Origin: Labilibaculum antarcticum
Lineage (GTDB): Bacteria > Bacteroidota > Bacteroidia > Bacteroidales > Marinifilaceae
Assembly (NCBI RefSeq): GCF_002356295.1
Contig: NZ_AP018042.1
Span: 3,628,361 to 3,692,360 of the forward strand
DNA: 64,000 nt
Direction of reading: 5' to 3'
The notes under the pieces were generated by a model. That model was not told the DNA's origin. It ran no database searches and was given only the letters and a program-made list of their open reading frames with translations. Below are positions 52,001-62,681 of the stretch, in pieces. Each line of letters starts with the position of its first letter. Position 1 is the stretch's first letter. The translations under genes were made by a program, and so were the position numbers.

Positions 52001-55000
52001 ATGAGAAAAAGTTTCTACCTCCTGCTATCGCTGGCCATATTGATTCCTGCGATGTTTTCTTGTAAAGATAAAAAGAGTGTAAAACAGAAAGTTGATCCTG
52101 GTTTTGGGCAATATATTTCAGCTTTTACTTCCGGTGTTGTATCTGCAGAATCCGTAATTCAAATTCGTCTGGTAAATGATTACGATAAAAAAATTGAATC
52201 GGGTCAGGAGTTGGAAGAGGGAATTGTAAGCATTACACCTTCGATAAAAGGGAAAGTATATTGGAAAGATCCTCGGTGCTTCGAATTTCGCCCTGAAAGC
52301 CGAATGAAATCAGGTACACAATACCTGGTAAATGTAAAATTATCAGAATTGATGGAGGTGCCTTCTGAATTTGCGAATCTGAGATTTAATTTCCAAACCA
52401 TAAAACAAAGCTTTGCTCTTACCGGAGAAGGATTGCAATCTTACGATAAAACAAATATGCTTTATCAGAAATACAAAGGATATATTACTACTGCCGATGT
52501 AATTTTTGATGATGAGATAGAATCCGTTTTGACAGCAAGCTTGAATTCGCAGAAAAAAAATATTGAATGGATGCATTCCGCTGATGGGAAACAACACCAT
52601 TTTGTTGTTGATAGCTTGAAACGAGAAGAGGAGAAAGGTGAATTAAATTTAGAGTGGAATGGATCTTCAATTGGTGTGGATGAGAAAGGAGATAAAGAGG
52701 TGGAAATTCCGGCATTGAATGTTTTTAAGGTGATGAGCGCTAAGGTAATTCAGCAACCAGAACAATATTTGTCGATTCGTTTCTCCGATCCTTTGCAAAA
52801 GGATCAAGAATTGAATGGATTAATTCGTATTGAAGGGGTTTCTTCTTTGAAATTTATAGTGGAAGGGAATGAAGTCAGAGTTTATCCCAGTTATCGTTTA
52901 TCTGGAACTAAAACGGTTCGTTTCGAAGAAGGAATTAAAAACGCAATGGAATACGCTTTGACGGAAAGCAAAAAAATGGAACTCACTTTTGAGGACATCA
53001 AACCAGCTGTTCGTTTAATAGGAAAGGGTGTTATTTCTCCTTCATCGCAAGGATTGATTTTACCCTTTGAAGCGGTTAGTTTAAAAGCTGTTGATTTACG
53101 GGTTGTCGAAATATTCGAGAACAATGTACATCAGTTTTTGCAGGATAATAGAATGGGCGAATCGGATAATATCAAAAGAGTAGCTCGGTTAATTTTGCAA
53201 AAAAAGATTGATTTAGGAACCAATCGTGCCGTTGATTTGAGGAAATGGAATGCCTATACTTTGGATATTTCAAATTATATTGATGTGAAGCCTGGATCGA
53301 TTTACAGACTAGAATTGCGCTTTAGAAAAGAATATGCAATGTATGCATGTGGTTCAGAAGAGCAAGCTGAAGATCAATTAATTAATATGGATGATTTGGT
53401 TGCTGAACAGCAGTGGGAAAATGAAATGAATGAATGGGATAATCCAGGATGGTATCAGTCATACTATTATCCTTCCGGATATACTTGGAGAGAAGAAGAT
53501 AATCCATGTCATGTATCATATTATTATAGTGGGCGTTTTGTGAGTCGAAATATATTTGCTTCCGACTTGGGAATTATTGCCAAAGGAGGAAATGATAATT
53601 CAATCACATTTGCTGTTTCCAATTTGATTACTGCAGAGCCTGAAGCTTCTGTTGAGCTGGAAGTGTATAACTACCAAAATCAATTAATGGCAAGAAGTAA
53701 AACGGATAAAGATGGCTTGACTAAGGTTCAATTGAATCGGAAACCATTTCTATTGGTTGCTAAAAAAGGAAATCAGCGTGCTTATCTGCGTTTGGATGAT
53801 GGTTCGTCGCTTTCGCTAAGTAATTTTGATGTTGGCGGACAAGTCGTTCAAAAAGGAATAAAGGGGTATTTGTATGGTGAACGTGGTGTGTGGCGTCCAG
53901 GGGATAATCTATACCTGACTTTTGTATTGGAAGATTCGGAGAATCTATTGCCCGATAACCATCCCGTTGTTTTTGAATTGATTAATCCTCAAGGAAAAAC
54001 GGTAACTCAAAAAGTGAGTACAGGAGGAGTAAAAGGCTTTTATTCTTTTGTTACACCAACCAACTCCGAAGCACCAACCGGTAATTGGTTAGCAAGAATA
54101 AAAGTGGGTGGTGCAACTTTTACTAAAACGATTAAAATTGAAACCGTTAAACCAAACAGACTGAAAATTAAACTCGATTTTGAATCAGAAGTTTTAAAGT
54201 CTTCTTTAGCGAATCAAAAAGCAAATTTGGAAGTGAAATGGCTTCACGGAGCTATTGCCCGCGATTTAAAATCAAACATTAGCTTGCGATTGACTCCTAC
54301 TAAAACCTCATTTGATAAATATACGCGATATACTTTTGATGATCCTTCGAAAGAGTTTTATGCCGATGAACAAATTATTTTTGATGGAAAGGTAGATCAG
54401 GATGGAAAGGCAGTGGTTGATTTGAATTTGAAAGGAAATAAATCGGCTCCTGGAATGTTGAATGCCAATTTTATAACCCGCGTATTTGAAAAGGGTGGTG
54501 ATTTTAGTATCGATATGCAAAGAGTAAAGTTTGCTCCTTATCAATCTTTTGTAGGTATTAAAATGCCGGAATCGGAGAGGGGTTGGTATTTAACGGATAC
54601 AGATCATGAAGTGGAAATTGCTACGGTAAATTCCGATGGAGTACCTGTTGACCGAAAAGAACTGGAAGTAAAGGTGTATAAGATTGATTGGCGATGGTGG
54701 TGGGATGCCGGTGAGGAAAATTTGGCTTCCTATATTAGTCGTTCTTCAACAAGAATCGTATCTCATAAAAAGCTGAGCACAAAGCAAGGTAAAGCAACCT
54801 TTAAGCTCAATATAGAATACAACGACTGGAATGATTACGGACGTTATTTAATTCGGGTTACCGACCCTGTAAGTGGTCACTCAACTGGCGAAACAGCGTA
54901 TTTTTCGAAATGGTATGGTCGCACACCTGAGGGGATGCCCGGCAATGCAAGCATGCTTTCTTTTACTTCTGATAAAGATAAATATCAGGTAGGCGAAAAG

Positions 55001-57565
55001 GCAACAGTAACAATCCCTTCTTCAAAATCAGGAAAGGCTTTGGTAAGTATCGAAACTGGAGCAAAGGTTTTGCAGGCTTTCTGGGTAGATACAAAATTGA
55101 AGGAATCAGAATTTTCCTTTGATATTACTCCGGAAATGGCTCCCAACGCATACGTGAGTGTGACTTTGATTCAGCCTCATGCACAAACAGAGAATGATTT
55201 GCCAATTCGGATGTATGGTGTTATTCCAATTTTGGTTGAAGATCCAAACACTCGCTTGAGTCCGGTAATTAAAATGCCTGATGTATTGGAACCTGAGAAA
55301 GAATTTGAGGTGACAGTATCGGAAAAAGATGGGAAAGCAATGACCTATACTTTGGCTGTGGTTGATGATGGCTTGCTTGATTTGACTCGTTTTAAAACAC
55401 CAAATCCTTGGAATACTTTTTATGCAAGAGAAGCTCTTGGCGTGAAAACATGGGATATGTACGATTTTGTAATGGGTGCATTTGGCGCCAGATTGGAAAA
55501 AGCATTTGCAATTGGTGGTGATGAGGATGCGGGAAATAAGAAACAAGCCAAAGCCAATCGTTTTAAGCCTGTAGTGATGTTCTACGGTCCATATACATTG
55601 CATGCCGGTGATAGTAAATTGCACAAAATAACAATGCCTAATTACGTTGGATCTGTTCGTACTATGGTGGTTGCAGGAGATAATGGAGCTTATGGTTCTG
55701 CTGAAAAAACGAGTCCGGTTCGCAAGCCTTTAATGATATTGGCAACCTTACCAAGAGTGCTTGGTCCAGCTGAATCGGTAAAATTACCGGTCACTGTTTT
55801 TGCTATGGATCCTAAAATTAAGAATGTTAAGGTAAGAATTGAACCTAATGAATTTTTGATCAGCGAAAGTGGTCTTGAAAAGAGCCTTGTTTTTAAGGAA
55901 ACAGGAGAGCAGGTAATTGATTTTGATCTGAAAGTAGCTTCCAAATTGGGAATTGCCAAAGTAAAAGTTTTTGCTGAAAGTGGAAATGTAAAAACGACTT
56001 ACGAGATAGAATTGGATGTGCGGAATCCAAATCCTCGCGTTGTAAATGTAAACGACACCCTTTTAGAAGCAGGTGAAAGCTGGGCGGATTTATTGAATCT
56101 TCCTGGAATGAAAGGAACTAATAAAGGTATTTTGGAATTATCAAGCATTCCACCAATCGATTTTGGTCGTCGCTTAGAGTATCTTATCGGATATCCTCAC
56201 GGATGTATTGAGCAGACAACTTCATCGGTTTTTCCTCAGTTGTTTTTGGGTAAAGTGGTGACTTTGGATGCGGATAAAAAGGTTCGGATCACTAAAAATG
56301 TTGAGGCTGGCTTAAATAGATTATTGAGTTTTCAAATGGCTAACGGCGGATTTAGCTACTGGCCGGGAGGAGATTATGGTAGCGATTGGGGAACTAGTTA
56401 TGCTGGCCATTTTATGTTGAAGGCTGAGGAATTGGGATATACTTTACCTATTGGTTTGAAATCGGCATGGTTGCGATATCAAAAATCTGAAGCTAAAAGC
56501 TGGGAGAGCTCTTCTTATCGTAATGGTGTTTACTATTCTCGTCATGATTTGTTGCAGGCATATCGATTATTCACTCTTGCCGAAGCAGAGGTTCCTGATT
56601 TGGCCTCGATGAATAGAATGAGAGAACAAAACAAACTGTCTCCAGAAGCTAAATGGAGATTGGCTGCAGCTTATCGTTTAATTGGTCAAACTGAAGTTGC
56701 CGAGAAGCTGATTGAAAATTTGGGATTAGAAGTGGAAGCTTATCGTGAACATTCAGGCTCTTTTGGTTCTGATACCCGCGATAGGGCTATGATTCTGGAA
56801 ACATTAAGTTTGCTTAATAAAAGAACAGAGGCTTTCCCATTGGTACAAAAATTATCAGCTGAATTATCAAGTAATTCATGGATGAGTACACAAACAACAG
56901 CCTTTTGTTTAATCGGAATGGCTGAGTTTGCGGGTCGCGGTGATTCGAAAGAATTAAATATTTCCTATTCCTTAAACGGTGGAGAAACAGAGGAATTGTC
57001 GAGCAATAACCCGATTATTCAAATTCCTTTGGATTTAAGTTCTGGCAAGCCTAAAGTAAAGGTAAATAACCTTTCTGATGGTGTTCTTTATGCGCGGGTA
57101 AGCATAAGTGGAATTCCGGAGACGGGAGATCAGACCTCAGCCGAAAAGAATCTGAAAATGAAGATTACTTACAAAGACATGCAGGGAAATTCAATTGATG
57201 TGAAGAGCTTGCAACAGGGAACTGATTTTAAAGTGGATGTTAGAATTGAAAATCCAGGTGTGATGGAGAATTATGAGCAAATGGCTTTAACCCAGATATT
57301 CCCATCGGGTTGGGAAATTGTAAATACTCGTTTCGGTGATGTTGATGATGTCGTAAAATCTGATGTGCCGACTTATCAGGATATCCGTGATGATCGTGTG
57401 TATACCTATTTCGATTTGGATCGAAACAAGAGCAAGACTTTCTCGATTACTATGAATGCTGCCTATGTTGGGAAATATTACCTGCCAACGGTAAACTGTG
57501 AAGCCATGTACGATGATCGTATCCATGCCCGCAAACCGGGGCGATGGGTTGAAGTTGTGAAATAG
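52001..57565 (+). CDS. Bacterial alpha-2-macroglobulin, lipoprotein
   Basis: 1854 residues, close to the usual size or larger. The lipoprotein signal ends MFSC, so it is membrane-anchored. A string of macroglobulin beta-domains fills the N-terminal two-thirds, with AYLRLDDGSSLSLSNFDVGG and GYLYGERGVWRPGDNLYLTF typical of the family. The thioester motif is C1402-I-E-Q1405, in YPHGCIEQTTSS, which should trap attacking proteases. The next helical alpha-domain follows (SYWPGGDYGSDWGTSYAGHF). The gene is followed after 90 bases by a PBP1C gene, the same pairing as in E. coli (yfhM-pbpC). It probably protects the cell against host or competitor proteases. Confidence 0.95.
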   Translation: MRKSFYLLLSLAILIPAMFSCKDKKSVKQKVDPGFGQYISAFTSGVVSAESVIQIRLVNDYDKKIESGQELEEGIVSITPSIKGKVYWKDPRCFEFRPESRMKSGTQYLVNVKLSELMEVPSEFANLRFNFQTIKQSFALTGEGLQSYDKTNMLYQKYKGYITTADVIFDDEIESVLTASLNSQKKNIEWMHSADGKQHHFVVDSLKREEEKGELNLEWNGSSIGVDEKGDKEVEIPALNVFKVMSAKVIQQPEQYLSIRFSDPLQKDQELNGLIRIEGVSSLKFIVEGNEVRVYPSYRLSGTKTVRFEEGIKNAMEYALTESKKMELTFEDIKPAVRLIGKGVISPSSQGLILPFEAVSLKAVDLRVVEIFENNVHQFLQDNRMGESDNIKRVARLILQKKIDLGTNRAVDLRKWNAYTLDISNYIDVKPGSIYRLELRFRKEYAMYACGSEEQAEDQLINMDDLVAEQQWENEMNEWDNPGWYQSYYYPSGYTWREEDNPCHVSYYYSGRFVSRNIFASDLGIIAKGGNDNSITFAVSNLITAEPEASVELEVYNYQNQLMARSKTDKDGLTKVQLNRKPFLLVAKKGNQRAYLRLDDGSSLSLSNFDVGGQVVQKGIKGYLYGERGVWRPGDNLYLTFVLEDSENLLPDNHPVVFELINPQGKTVTQKVSTGGVKGFYSFVTPTNSEAPTGNWLARIKVGGATFTKTIKIETVKPNRLKIKLDFESEVLKSSLANQKANLEVKWLHGAIARDLKSNISLRLTPTKTSFDKYTRYTFDDPSKEFYADEQIIFDGKVDQDGKAVVDLNLKGNKSAPGMLNANFITRVFEKGGDFSIDMQRVKFAPYQSFVGIKMPESERGWYLTDTDHEVEIATVNSDGVPVDRKELEVKVYKIDWRWWWDAGEENLASYISRSSTRIVSHKKLSTKQGKATFKLNIEYNDWNDYGRYLIRVTDPVSGHSTGETAYFSKWYGRTPEGMPGNASMLSFTSDKDKYQVGEKATVTIPSSKSGKALVSIETGAKVLQAFWVDTKLKESEFSFDITPEMAPNAYVSVTLIQPHAQTENDLPIRMYGVIPILVEDPNTRLSPVIKMPDVLEPEKEFEVTVSEKDGKAMTYTLAVVDDGLLDLTRFKTPNPWNTFYAREALGVKTWDMYDFVMGAFGARLEKAFAIGGDEDAGNKKQAKANRFKPVVMFYGPYTLHAGDSKLHKITMPNYVGSVRTMVVAGDNGAYGSAEKTSPVRKPLMILATLPRVLGPAESVKLPVTVFAMDPKIKNVKVRIEPNEFLISESGLEKSLVFKETGEQVIDFDLKVASKLGIAKVKVFAESGNVKTTYEIELDVRNPNPRVVNVNDTLLEAGESWADLLNLPGMKGTNKGILELSSIPPIDFGRRLEYLIGYPHGCIEQTTSSVFPQLFLGKVVTLDADKKVRITKNVEAGLNRLLSFQMANGGFSYWPGGDYGSDWGTSYAGHFMLKAEELGYTLPIGLKSAWLRYQKSEAKSWESSSYRNGVYYSRHDLLQAYRLFTLAEAEVPDLASMNRMREQNKLSPEAKWRLAAAYRLIGQTEVAEKLIENLGLEVEAYREHSGSFGSDTRDRAMILETLSLLNKRTEAFPLVQKLSAELSSNSWMSTQTTAFCLIGMAEFAGRGDSKELNISYSLNGGETEELSSNNPIIQIPLDLSSGKPKVKVNNLSDGVLYARVSISGIPETGDQTSAEKNLKMKITYKDMQGNSIDVKSLQQGTDFKVDVRIENPGVMENYEQMALTQIFPSGWEIVNTRFGDVDDVVKSDVPTYQDIRDDRVYTYFDLDRNKSKTFSITMNAAYVGKYYLPTVNCEAMYDDRIHARKPGRWVEVVK

Positions 57566-57578
57566 GATGAAATTAATA

Positions 57579-57607
57579 ACCTGTCAGAGTCTGAAAGACC
57601 TGACAGC
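57579..57607. repeat. Short inverted CTGTCAG/CTGACAG repeat
   Basis: CTGTCAG (57581-57587) and CTGACAG (57600-57606) flank AGTCTGAAAGAC, itself partly palindromic. It lies in the 90-base gap between the macroglobulin and PBP1C genes. CTGTCAG-type palindromes of this form are common in Bacteroidota intergenic regions. It might act as a weak attenuator between the two genes. Confidence 0.5.
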
Positions 57608-57655
57608 GTTATTGTGTGAAATACAGTAAATCCGAAAGGATATTTTCTTTTGTAA

Positions 57656-60049
57656 ATGATCATACCGAAAATAAAATATTGCCAATCTAAAAAATGCCGC
57701 ATAATCATGTTGGCATTTTTGTTGTGGGGAATCAGTTTCTGGTTTTCTCTGCCGTCTGAACTGTTTCAAGACCCAACATCTACAATTCTTTTTAGCCGGG
57801 AAGGAAAGTTGCTTGGTGCGCGAATTGCCACTGATGGTCAATGGCGATTTCCGGAATCGGAACTGGTACCCGAAAAATTTGAGAAGTCTCTTTTGGCTTT
57901 TGAGGATCAGTATTTTTATTATCACCCCGGAGTGAATCCGGTTTCGTTGGGAAGAGCTTTTCTTCTAAATATAAAGGCTGGTCATGTGGTGAGTGGAGGC
58001 AGTACGCTAAGCATGCAGTTGATTCGCATTTCCAGAAAAGGAAAGAGTAGAAACTATTATCAGAAATTGATTGAGCTAATAAAATCGATTCGCTTAGAGT
58101 TGGGATATTCTAAAAAAGAGATTCTTGCTTTGTATGCTTCTCATGCTCCTTTTGGTGGGAATGTTGTTGGATTGGAAGCAGCTTCCTGGCGTTTTTTCGG
58201 AAGGAATGCAGGTGATTTATCATGGGCCGAAGCAGCCACTTTAGCTGTATTGCCGAATGCTCCCGCATTAATTTATCCGGGAAGAAACAGTAAAAAGCTT
58301 CGTGATAAACGCAATCGCCTTTTAGATCGATTAGTGGAACGAGAGATTATCGATTCTACGACTTGTGAATTGGCAAAATTGGAAGTCCTTCCATCTAAAA
58401 TTCATGCTTTGCCGATGTTGGCTCCTCATTTATTGGATCAGGCAAATATTGAGTTTACTGGAGAACGAATTACGAGCTCGCTAAATGATCGACTTCAATT
58501 GCAGGTTAATGGGCTTGTTCGAAAATACCAGCGAAATTTTGAGGCCAATGAGATTCATAATATGGCCGTTTTGGTTTTAGATGTGGAAACGGGTCAGAGC
58601 CTTGCATATGTTGGGAATACAGCTAAATTTGATGAGGAAAATAATGGGAATCAGGTTGATGTTATTCGTGCAGCGCGAAGCACAGGCAGCGTTTTAAAAC
58701 CATTTTTGTTTGCCAGCATGTTGAAAAGTGGTGAAATTCTTCCCAACACACTTGTTCCTGATATTCCAACGCAGATAGCAGGCTATTCACCAAAGAATTT
58801 TAATCTTCGTTACGATGGTGCAGTTCCTGCCCATAAGGCTCTGTCGCGCTCTTTAAATGTGCCAGCGGTTCGCATGTTGCGCGATTACGGAGTTGAGCCT
58901 TTTCACCATATGCTTAAAAAATTGGGACTCACTACACTCAATCGACCATCAGGACATTATGGTTTGTCATTAATATTAGGTGGCGCTGAAGGTACATTGT
59001 GGGATTTATGTGGGATGTATTCAGGTTTAGCGAGAACTTTGAAGCATTACAATCAATATAATAAAACCTATTTTCCGAATGATATTCGGGAACCTGCTTA
59101 TCGACTTCAGGATTCTGTGGAAAAAGGGAAGGCAGAATCTCAATCAAGATTAAGTGCAGCTTCCATTTATCAAACATTCGAAGCTTTATTGGAAGTGAAC
59201 AGACCAAATGGCGAAAGTGGGTGGAAATCTTTTTCTTCATCACGAAAAGTGGCTTGGAAAACAGGGACCAGCTTTGGTTTTCGCGATGCCTGGGCTATTG
59301 GAACTACACCAAAATACGTAGTAGGCGTATGGGTAGGAAATGCGGATGGAGTTGGCCGACCAGGGTTAACAGGCGTAAGTGCTGCAGCACCGGTTATGTT
59401 TGATGTCTTCAATTTGTTGCCATCGGGTTCTTGGTTTGATATTCCTTTCGAGGAAATGGAAGAGATTCCTGTTTGCAGGCAAAGTGGTTATAGAGCTGGA
59501 CGATGGTGTGAGATTGTTGATACGATGTTGGTTTGTAAAACTGGTTTAGCGACCAAGTCCTGTCCTTATCATAGGCTCGTGCATTTAGATGCCAGTAAGC
59601 GGTATCAGGTGAATTCTGAATGCGAGAAAGTGAGTAACATGCAACATGTAAATTGGTTTGTGTTACCACCCGCAATGGAATGGTATTATAAAAAAAGGAA
59701 TGCCTTGTATCGTCCCTTACCACCCTTTCGGGATGATTGTTCCGGGGTTCAAAATCACAAAGTAATGGAGCTAATTTATCCGAAAGGCAACGATCAGATT
59801 TTTGTTCCCGTAGATTTGGATGGAATTCGCGGGAAAGTTGTTTTCGAAATGGCTCATCATGATCCCGAAGCAGAAGTTTTCTGGCATCTCGATGGCGATT
59901 TTATAGGGACAACGGTTCTTCTGCATCAGAAGGAATTAAGTCCCGATGAAGGAGAACACCTGCTTAGCTTGGTTGACAATCATGGCAATACATTGTATAA
60001 AAAGTTTACTATTGTAGGGAAAAAGGAGAATGAAATTGATTACTACTAA
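57656..60049 (+). CDS. pbpC: Penicillin-binding protein 1C
   Basis: 797 residues. The N-terminal TM (about 15-32) is followed by a glycosyltransferase domain (catalytic E83 in LLAFEDQYFYYHPG; GGSTLSMQLIR) and a transpeptidase domain with the active-site motif S345-V-L-K (in STGSVLKPFLFA), SLNVPAVRML and KTGTSFGFRDAWA. The C-terminal BiPBP_C-type beta-domain follows (about 690-797). It builds peptidoglycan at the inner membrane. The alpha-2-macroglobulin gene lies just upstream, as in many Gram-negative genomes, which suggests that PBP1C repairs the wall when the macroglobulin traps a protease. No oddity is seen. Confidence 0.95.
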   Translation: MIIPKIKYCQSKKCRIIMLAFLLWGISFWFSLPSELFQDPTSTILFSREGKLLGARIATDGQWRFPESELVPEKFEKSLLAFEDQYFYYHPGVNPVSLGRAFLLNIKAGHVVSGGSTLSMQLIRISRKGKSRNYYQKLIELIKSIRLELGYSKKEILALYASHAPFGGNVVGLEAASWRFFGRNAGDLSWAEAATLAVLPNAPALIYPGRNSKKLRDKRNRLLDRLVEREIIDSTTCELAKLEVLPSKIHALPMLAPHLLDQANIEFTGERITSSLNDRLQLQVNGLVRKYQRNFEANEIHNMAVLVLDVETGQSLAYVGNTAKFDEENNGNQVDVIRAARSTGSVLKPFLFASMLKSGEILPNTLVPDIPTQIAGYSPKNFNLRYDGAVPAHKALSRSLNVPAVRMLRDYGVEPFHHMLKKLGLTTLNRPSGHYGLSLILGGAEGTLWDLCGMYSGLARTLKHYNQYNKTYFPNDIREPAYRLQDSVEKGKAESQSRLSAASIYQTFEALLEVNRPNGESGWKSFSSSRKVAWKTGTSFGFRDAWAIGTTPKYVVGVWVGNADGVGRPGLTGVSAAAPVMFDVFNLLPSGSWFDIPFEEMEEIPVCRQSGYRAGRWCEIVDTMLVCKTGLATKSCPYHRLVHLDASKRYQVNSECEKVSNMQHVNWFVLPPAMEWYYKKRNALYRPLPPFRDDCSGVQNHKVMELIYPKGNDQIFVPVDLDGIRGKVVFEMAHHDPEAEVFWHLDGDFIGTTVLLHQKELSPDEGEHLLSLVDNHGNTLYKKFTIVGKKENEIDYY

Positions 60050-60158
60050 AAGGAATGAAATCGTCATCAATTCAGGATGTTGAATAGTATATTGCTCTTT
60101 TTTAAGCGTTAAATTTTAAGTAAATTGCAAACCGAAATTTACTTAACACAAATTATTA

Positions 60159-61217
60159 ATGCTTCTTCTGATATTTTATTTATTTCTTGCACTTGTTGTA
60201 TCCTTTCTTTGTTCGGTAATGGAATCCGTTTTGTTATCAACGCCTCTTTCATTTTTAAATGTTCTAAAAAAAAATGGAGATAAAAGAGCGATCTCATTTT
60301 TAAAACTCAAACACAATATCGATCGACCTTTGTCGGCAATCTTATCTTTAAACACAGTTGCTCATACAATTGGAGCGGCTGGTGTTGGCGCACAGGCTAC
60401 AAAATTATTTGGCGAGCTTTATTTTGGATTGGTATCCGCAGTTTTAACCTTGCTAATTCTCATTTTTTCAGAAATAATACCGAAAACCATAGGAGCAAGA
60501 TATTGGCGAAGTCTAGCCATGAATTCAGGACTTATAATGAATGCAATGGTGTTTATAACTTACCCTTTGGTTATTTTAACGGGTTATATTACGAAATTAT
60601 TTTCTCCAAAAGATAAAACGATGTCGGTTAGCAGAGAAGAGTTATCGGCAATGGCACATATTGGAACAAAGGAAGGTGCCTTGGAGGAAAATGAGAACAA
60701 GATAATTCAGAATTTAATTCGCCTTAAAACGGTTAGTGTCAATGAGATTATGACCCCAAGAGTTGTGGTTTGTGTTGCCAATGAGGAAATGAGTCTTAAC
60801 GAATTTCTTCATCAAAAGGAGTTTCTATACTATTCAAGAATTCCTGTTTTCTCTCAAAGGAACGATAACATTACGGGATATGTGTTCAGACAATCTGTTT
60901 TTGAATATCTGGCCGAAGGCAAAAGTAGTTTGAAATTGAAGGATATCAAGAGGACGATAGTTGTAGTCCCAAAGTTTCAAACTCTGCTTAAAGCGTGGGA
61001 AAATTTATTGGATAAAAAGGAGCAAATAGCTTTGGTTGTAGATGAATATGGAGGAATGGATGGTATTGTGAGTATGGAAGATATTATAGAAACACTTTTA
61101 GGATTTGAAATAGTTGACGAGCGGGATAAAATTGTTGATATGCAACAATTCGCAAGAGAGAGGTGGAATGAGCGAAAAGCGAAGTATAATATTTTCGATG
61201 AGTCGGAAGATTCGTAA
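60159..61217 (+). CDS. CNNM/CorC-type membrane protein (DUF21 and CBS pair)
   Basis: 352 residues. The DUF21 transmembrane domain spans about residues 1-150 (LLSTPLSFLNVLKKNGDKRA; SEIIPKTIGARYWRSLAMNS). A CBS pair follows (about 200-325) with IMTPRVVVCVANEEMSLNEF and EYGGMDGIVSMEDIIETLLG. This is the hemolysin C/CorC/CNNM family of putative magnesium or cobalt efflux proteins. It lacks the usual C-terminal CorC_HlyC transporter-associated domain, being shorter than many relatives (about 430 residues). It sits on the + strand, 109 bases after pbpC, and is probably independent. Confidence 0.92.
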   Translation: MLLLIFYLFLALVVSFLCSVMESVLLSTPLSFLNVLKKNGDKRAISFLKLKHNIDRPLSAILSLNTVAHTIGAAGVGAQATKLFGELYFGLVSAVLTLLILIFSEIIPKTIGARYWRSLAMNSGLIMNAMVFITYPLVILTGYITKLFSPKDKTMSVSREELSAMAHIGTKEGALEENENKIIQNLIRLKTVSVNEIMTPRVVVCVANEEMSLNEFLHQKEFLYYSRIPVFSQRNDNITGYVFRQSVFEYLAEGKSSLKLKDIKRTIVVVPKFQTLLKAWENLLDKKEQIALVVDEYGGMDGIVSMEDIIETLLGFEIVDERDKIVDMQQFARERWNERKAKYNIFDESEDS

Positions 61218-61330
61218 AATCCTTTCATACGATGTAACAAAAATAAAAATGTATTTGTCTATATTGTTGATGATATTATTTTTACTGTTTGTCCTATAAC
61301 TTGTATGAAAAACCAATACAAATACTACTG

Positions 61331-62662
61331 ATGTCAAAACTTAAATTTGAATATAAAATTCTCATCGCATATTTGTTAGTGGGTGGGATGTGGATTTCAT
61401 TTTCAGACCTATTGGTGCAGAATATAGTTTCTGACCCTAATTATCTTACTCAGGTGCAAACCTATAAAGGTTGGTTCTATGTTTTGGTGACTGGGATTTT
61501 GTTTTACCTTTTACTAAAGAAGCATTTGATTAAAATTCGAAATGCAGAAAAGAAAGCAAGAGAGAGTGATCACTTGAAAACTGCTTTTTTACAGAATATA
61601 TCGCATGAAATAAGAACACCTATGAATGGAATTGTAGGTTTTGCAGGTCTTTTAAAAGAAAATGATCTTACCCAAGATGAAAAGGATATGTATCTTGATA
61701 TCATTACTAAAAGTTCGGATCAATTACTTAACGTAGTTAATGATGTGTTAGATGTTTCGTTAATAGATTCGGGAAATGTGATCATTAATAAGACTCAATT
61801 TAATCTTAATGAATTCATGAATCAGATTTATTCTGTTCATGGCACAATTCTAAGTAAAGATATTTCTCTTCAATTAAATAATACCCTTTCTGGTTTAGAT
61901 TATATTGTTTTCACAGATAAAATTAAGCTGGGACAAATTTTTGATAATTTAATTAGTAACGCAATAAAATATACTCCAAAAGGATTGATTGAGTTTGGCT
62001 GTGAGATGAAGGAAGATCAATTGCTCTTTTTTGTAAAGGATTCAGGAATTGGAATTGCTCCGAAATATCATGAGAAAATTTTTGATCGTTTTCACAGAGC
62101 TGAAGTGGAGACGACTAAAACCATTGGCGGTGCAGGCTTAGGTTTGGCAATATGCAAAGGTAATGTTGAATTATTAGGGGGTGAAATTTGGGTGGAATCT
62201 AATCTTGGGGATGGATCTAAATTCTATTTTACAATGCCCGGCGAATTTGTGATATCGGAAATTAAAGAAGAGCAAAAAGAAAAATTTAAGACTGCTTTAA
62301 AGCCTGGTTGTTTGCTTGTTGCAGAAGATGAAGAATTGAATTTTAGTTATATATCAAGAATTCTGAAAGATGCGGGTATTGACTTTTTAAGAGCTGAAAA
62401 TGGACAGGAAGCCGTGGATATTTGTAGAAATAACGCAAATGTGAAAATGGTTTTGATGGATGTTAAAATGCCAATACTGAATGGTTACGAGGCTGTTAGA
62501 ATGATTCGGGAATCTCAGAATGACATTCCTATTATTGCTCAGACAGCTTTTGCAATTGGAAATGAAAAAAAGAAGGCTTTGGATGTTGGGTGTAATGATT
62601 ACATCGCAAAACCTTTTAAGAGGGGTGAACTGCTGGACAAGATTAGACAAAATCTAAGGTGA
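61331..62662 (+). CDS. Hybrid sensor histidine kinase/response regulator
   Basis: Start at 61331 (MSKLKFEYKILIAYLLVGGM) is preferred over 61289 because TM1 starts here and the earlier part overlaps no other signal. The 443-residue protein has two TM helices (about 9-25 and 48-68), a HisKA domain with phospho-acceptor H92 (SHEIRTPMNG), an HATPase domain (FDNLISNAIKYTPKG; GAGLGLAIC), and a C-terminal receiver with D377 (VLMDVKMP). There is almost no sensor region between the TMs, about 22 residues, so it may sense the membrane itself or a partner protein. No cognate regulator is nearby. Confidence 0.93.
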   Translation: MSKLKFEYKILIAYLLVGGMWISFSDLLVQNIVSDPNYLTQVQTYKGWFYVLVTGILFYLLLKKHLIKIRNAEKKARESDHLKTAFLQNISHEIRTPMNGIVGFAGLLKENDLTQDEKDMYLDIITKSSDQLLNVVNDVLDVSLIDSGNVIINKTQFNLNEFMNQIYSVHGTILSKDISLQLNNTLSGLDYIVFTDKIKLGQIFDNLISNAIKYTPKGLIEFGCEMKEDQLLFFVKDSGIGIAPKYHEKIFDRFHRAEVETTKTIGGAGLGLAICKGNVELLGGEIWVESNLGDGSKFYFTMPGEFVISEIKEEQKEKFKTALKPGCLLVAEDEELNFSYISRILKDAGIDFLRAENGQEAVDICRNNANVKMVLMDVKMPILNGYEAVRMIRESQNDIPIIAQTAFAIGNEKKKALDVGCNDYIAKPFKRGELLDKIRQNLR

Positions 62663-62681
62663 TTACTGACCTCTTTTCTAT

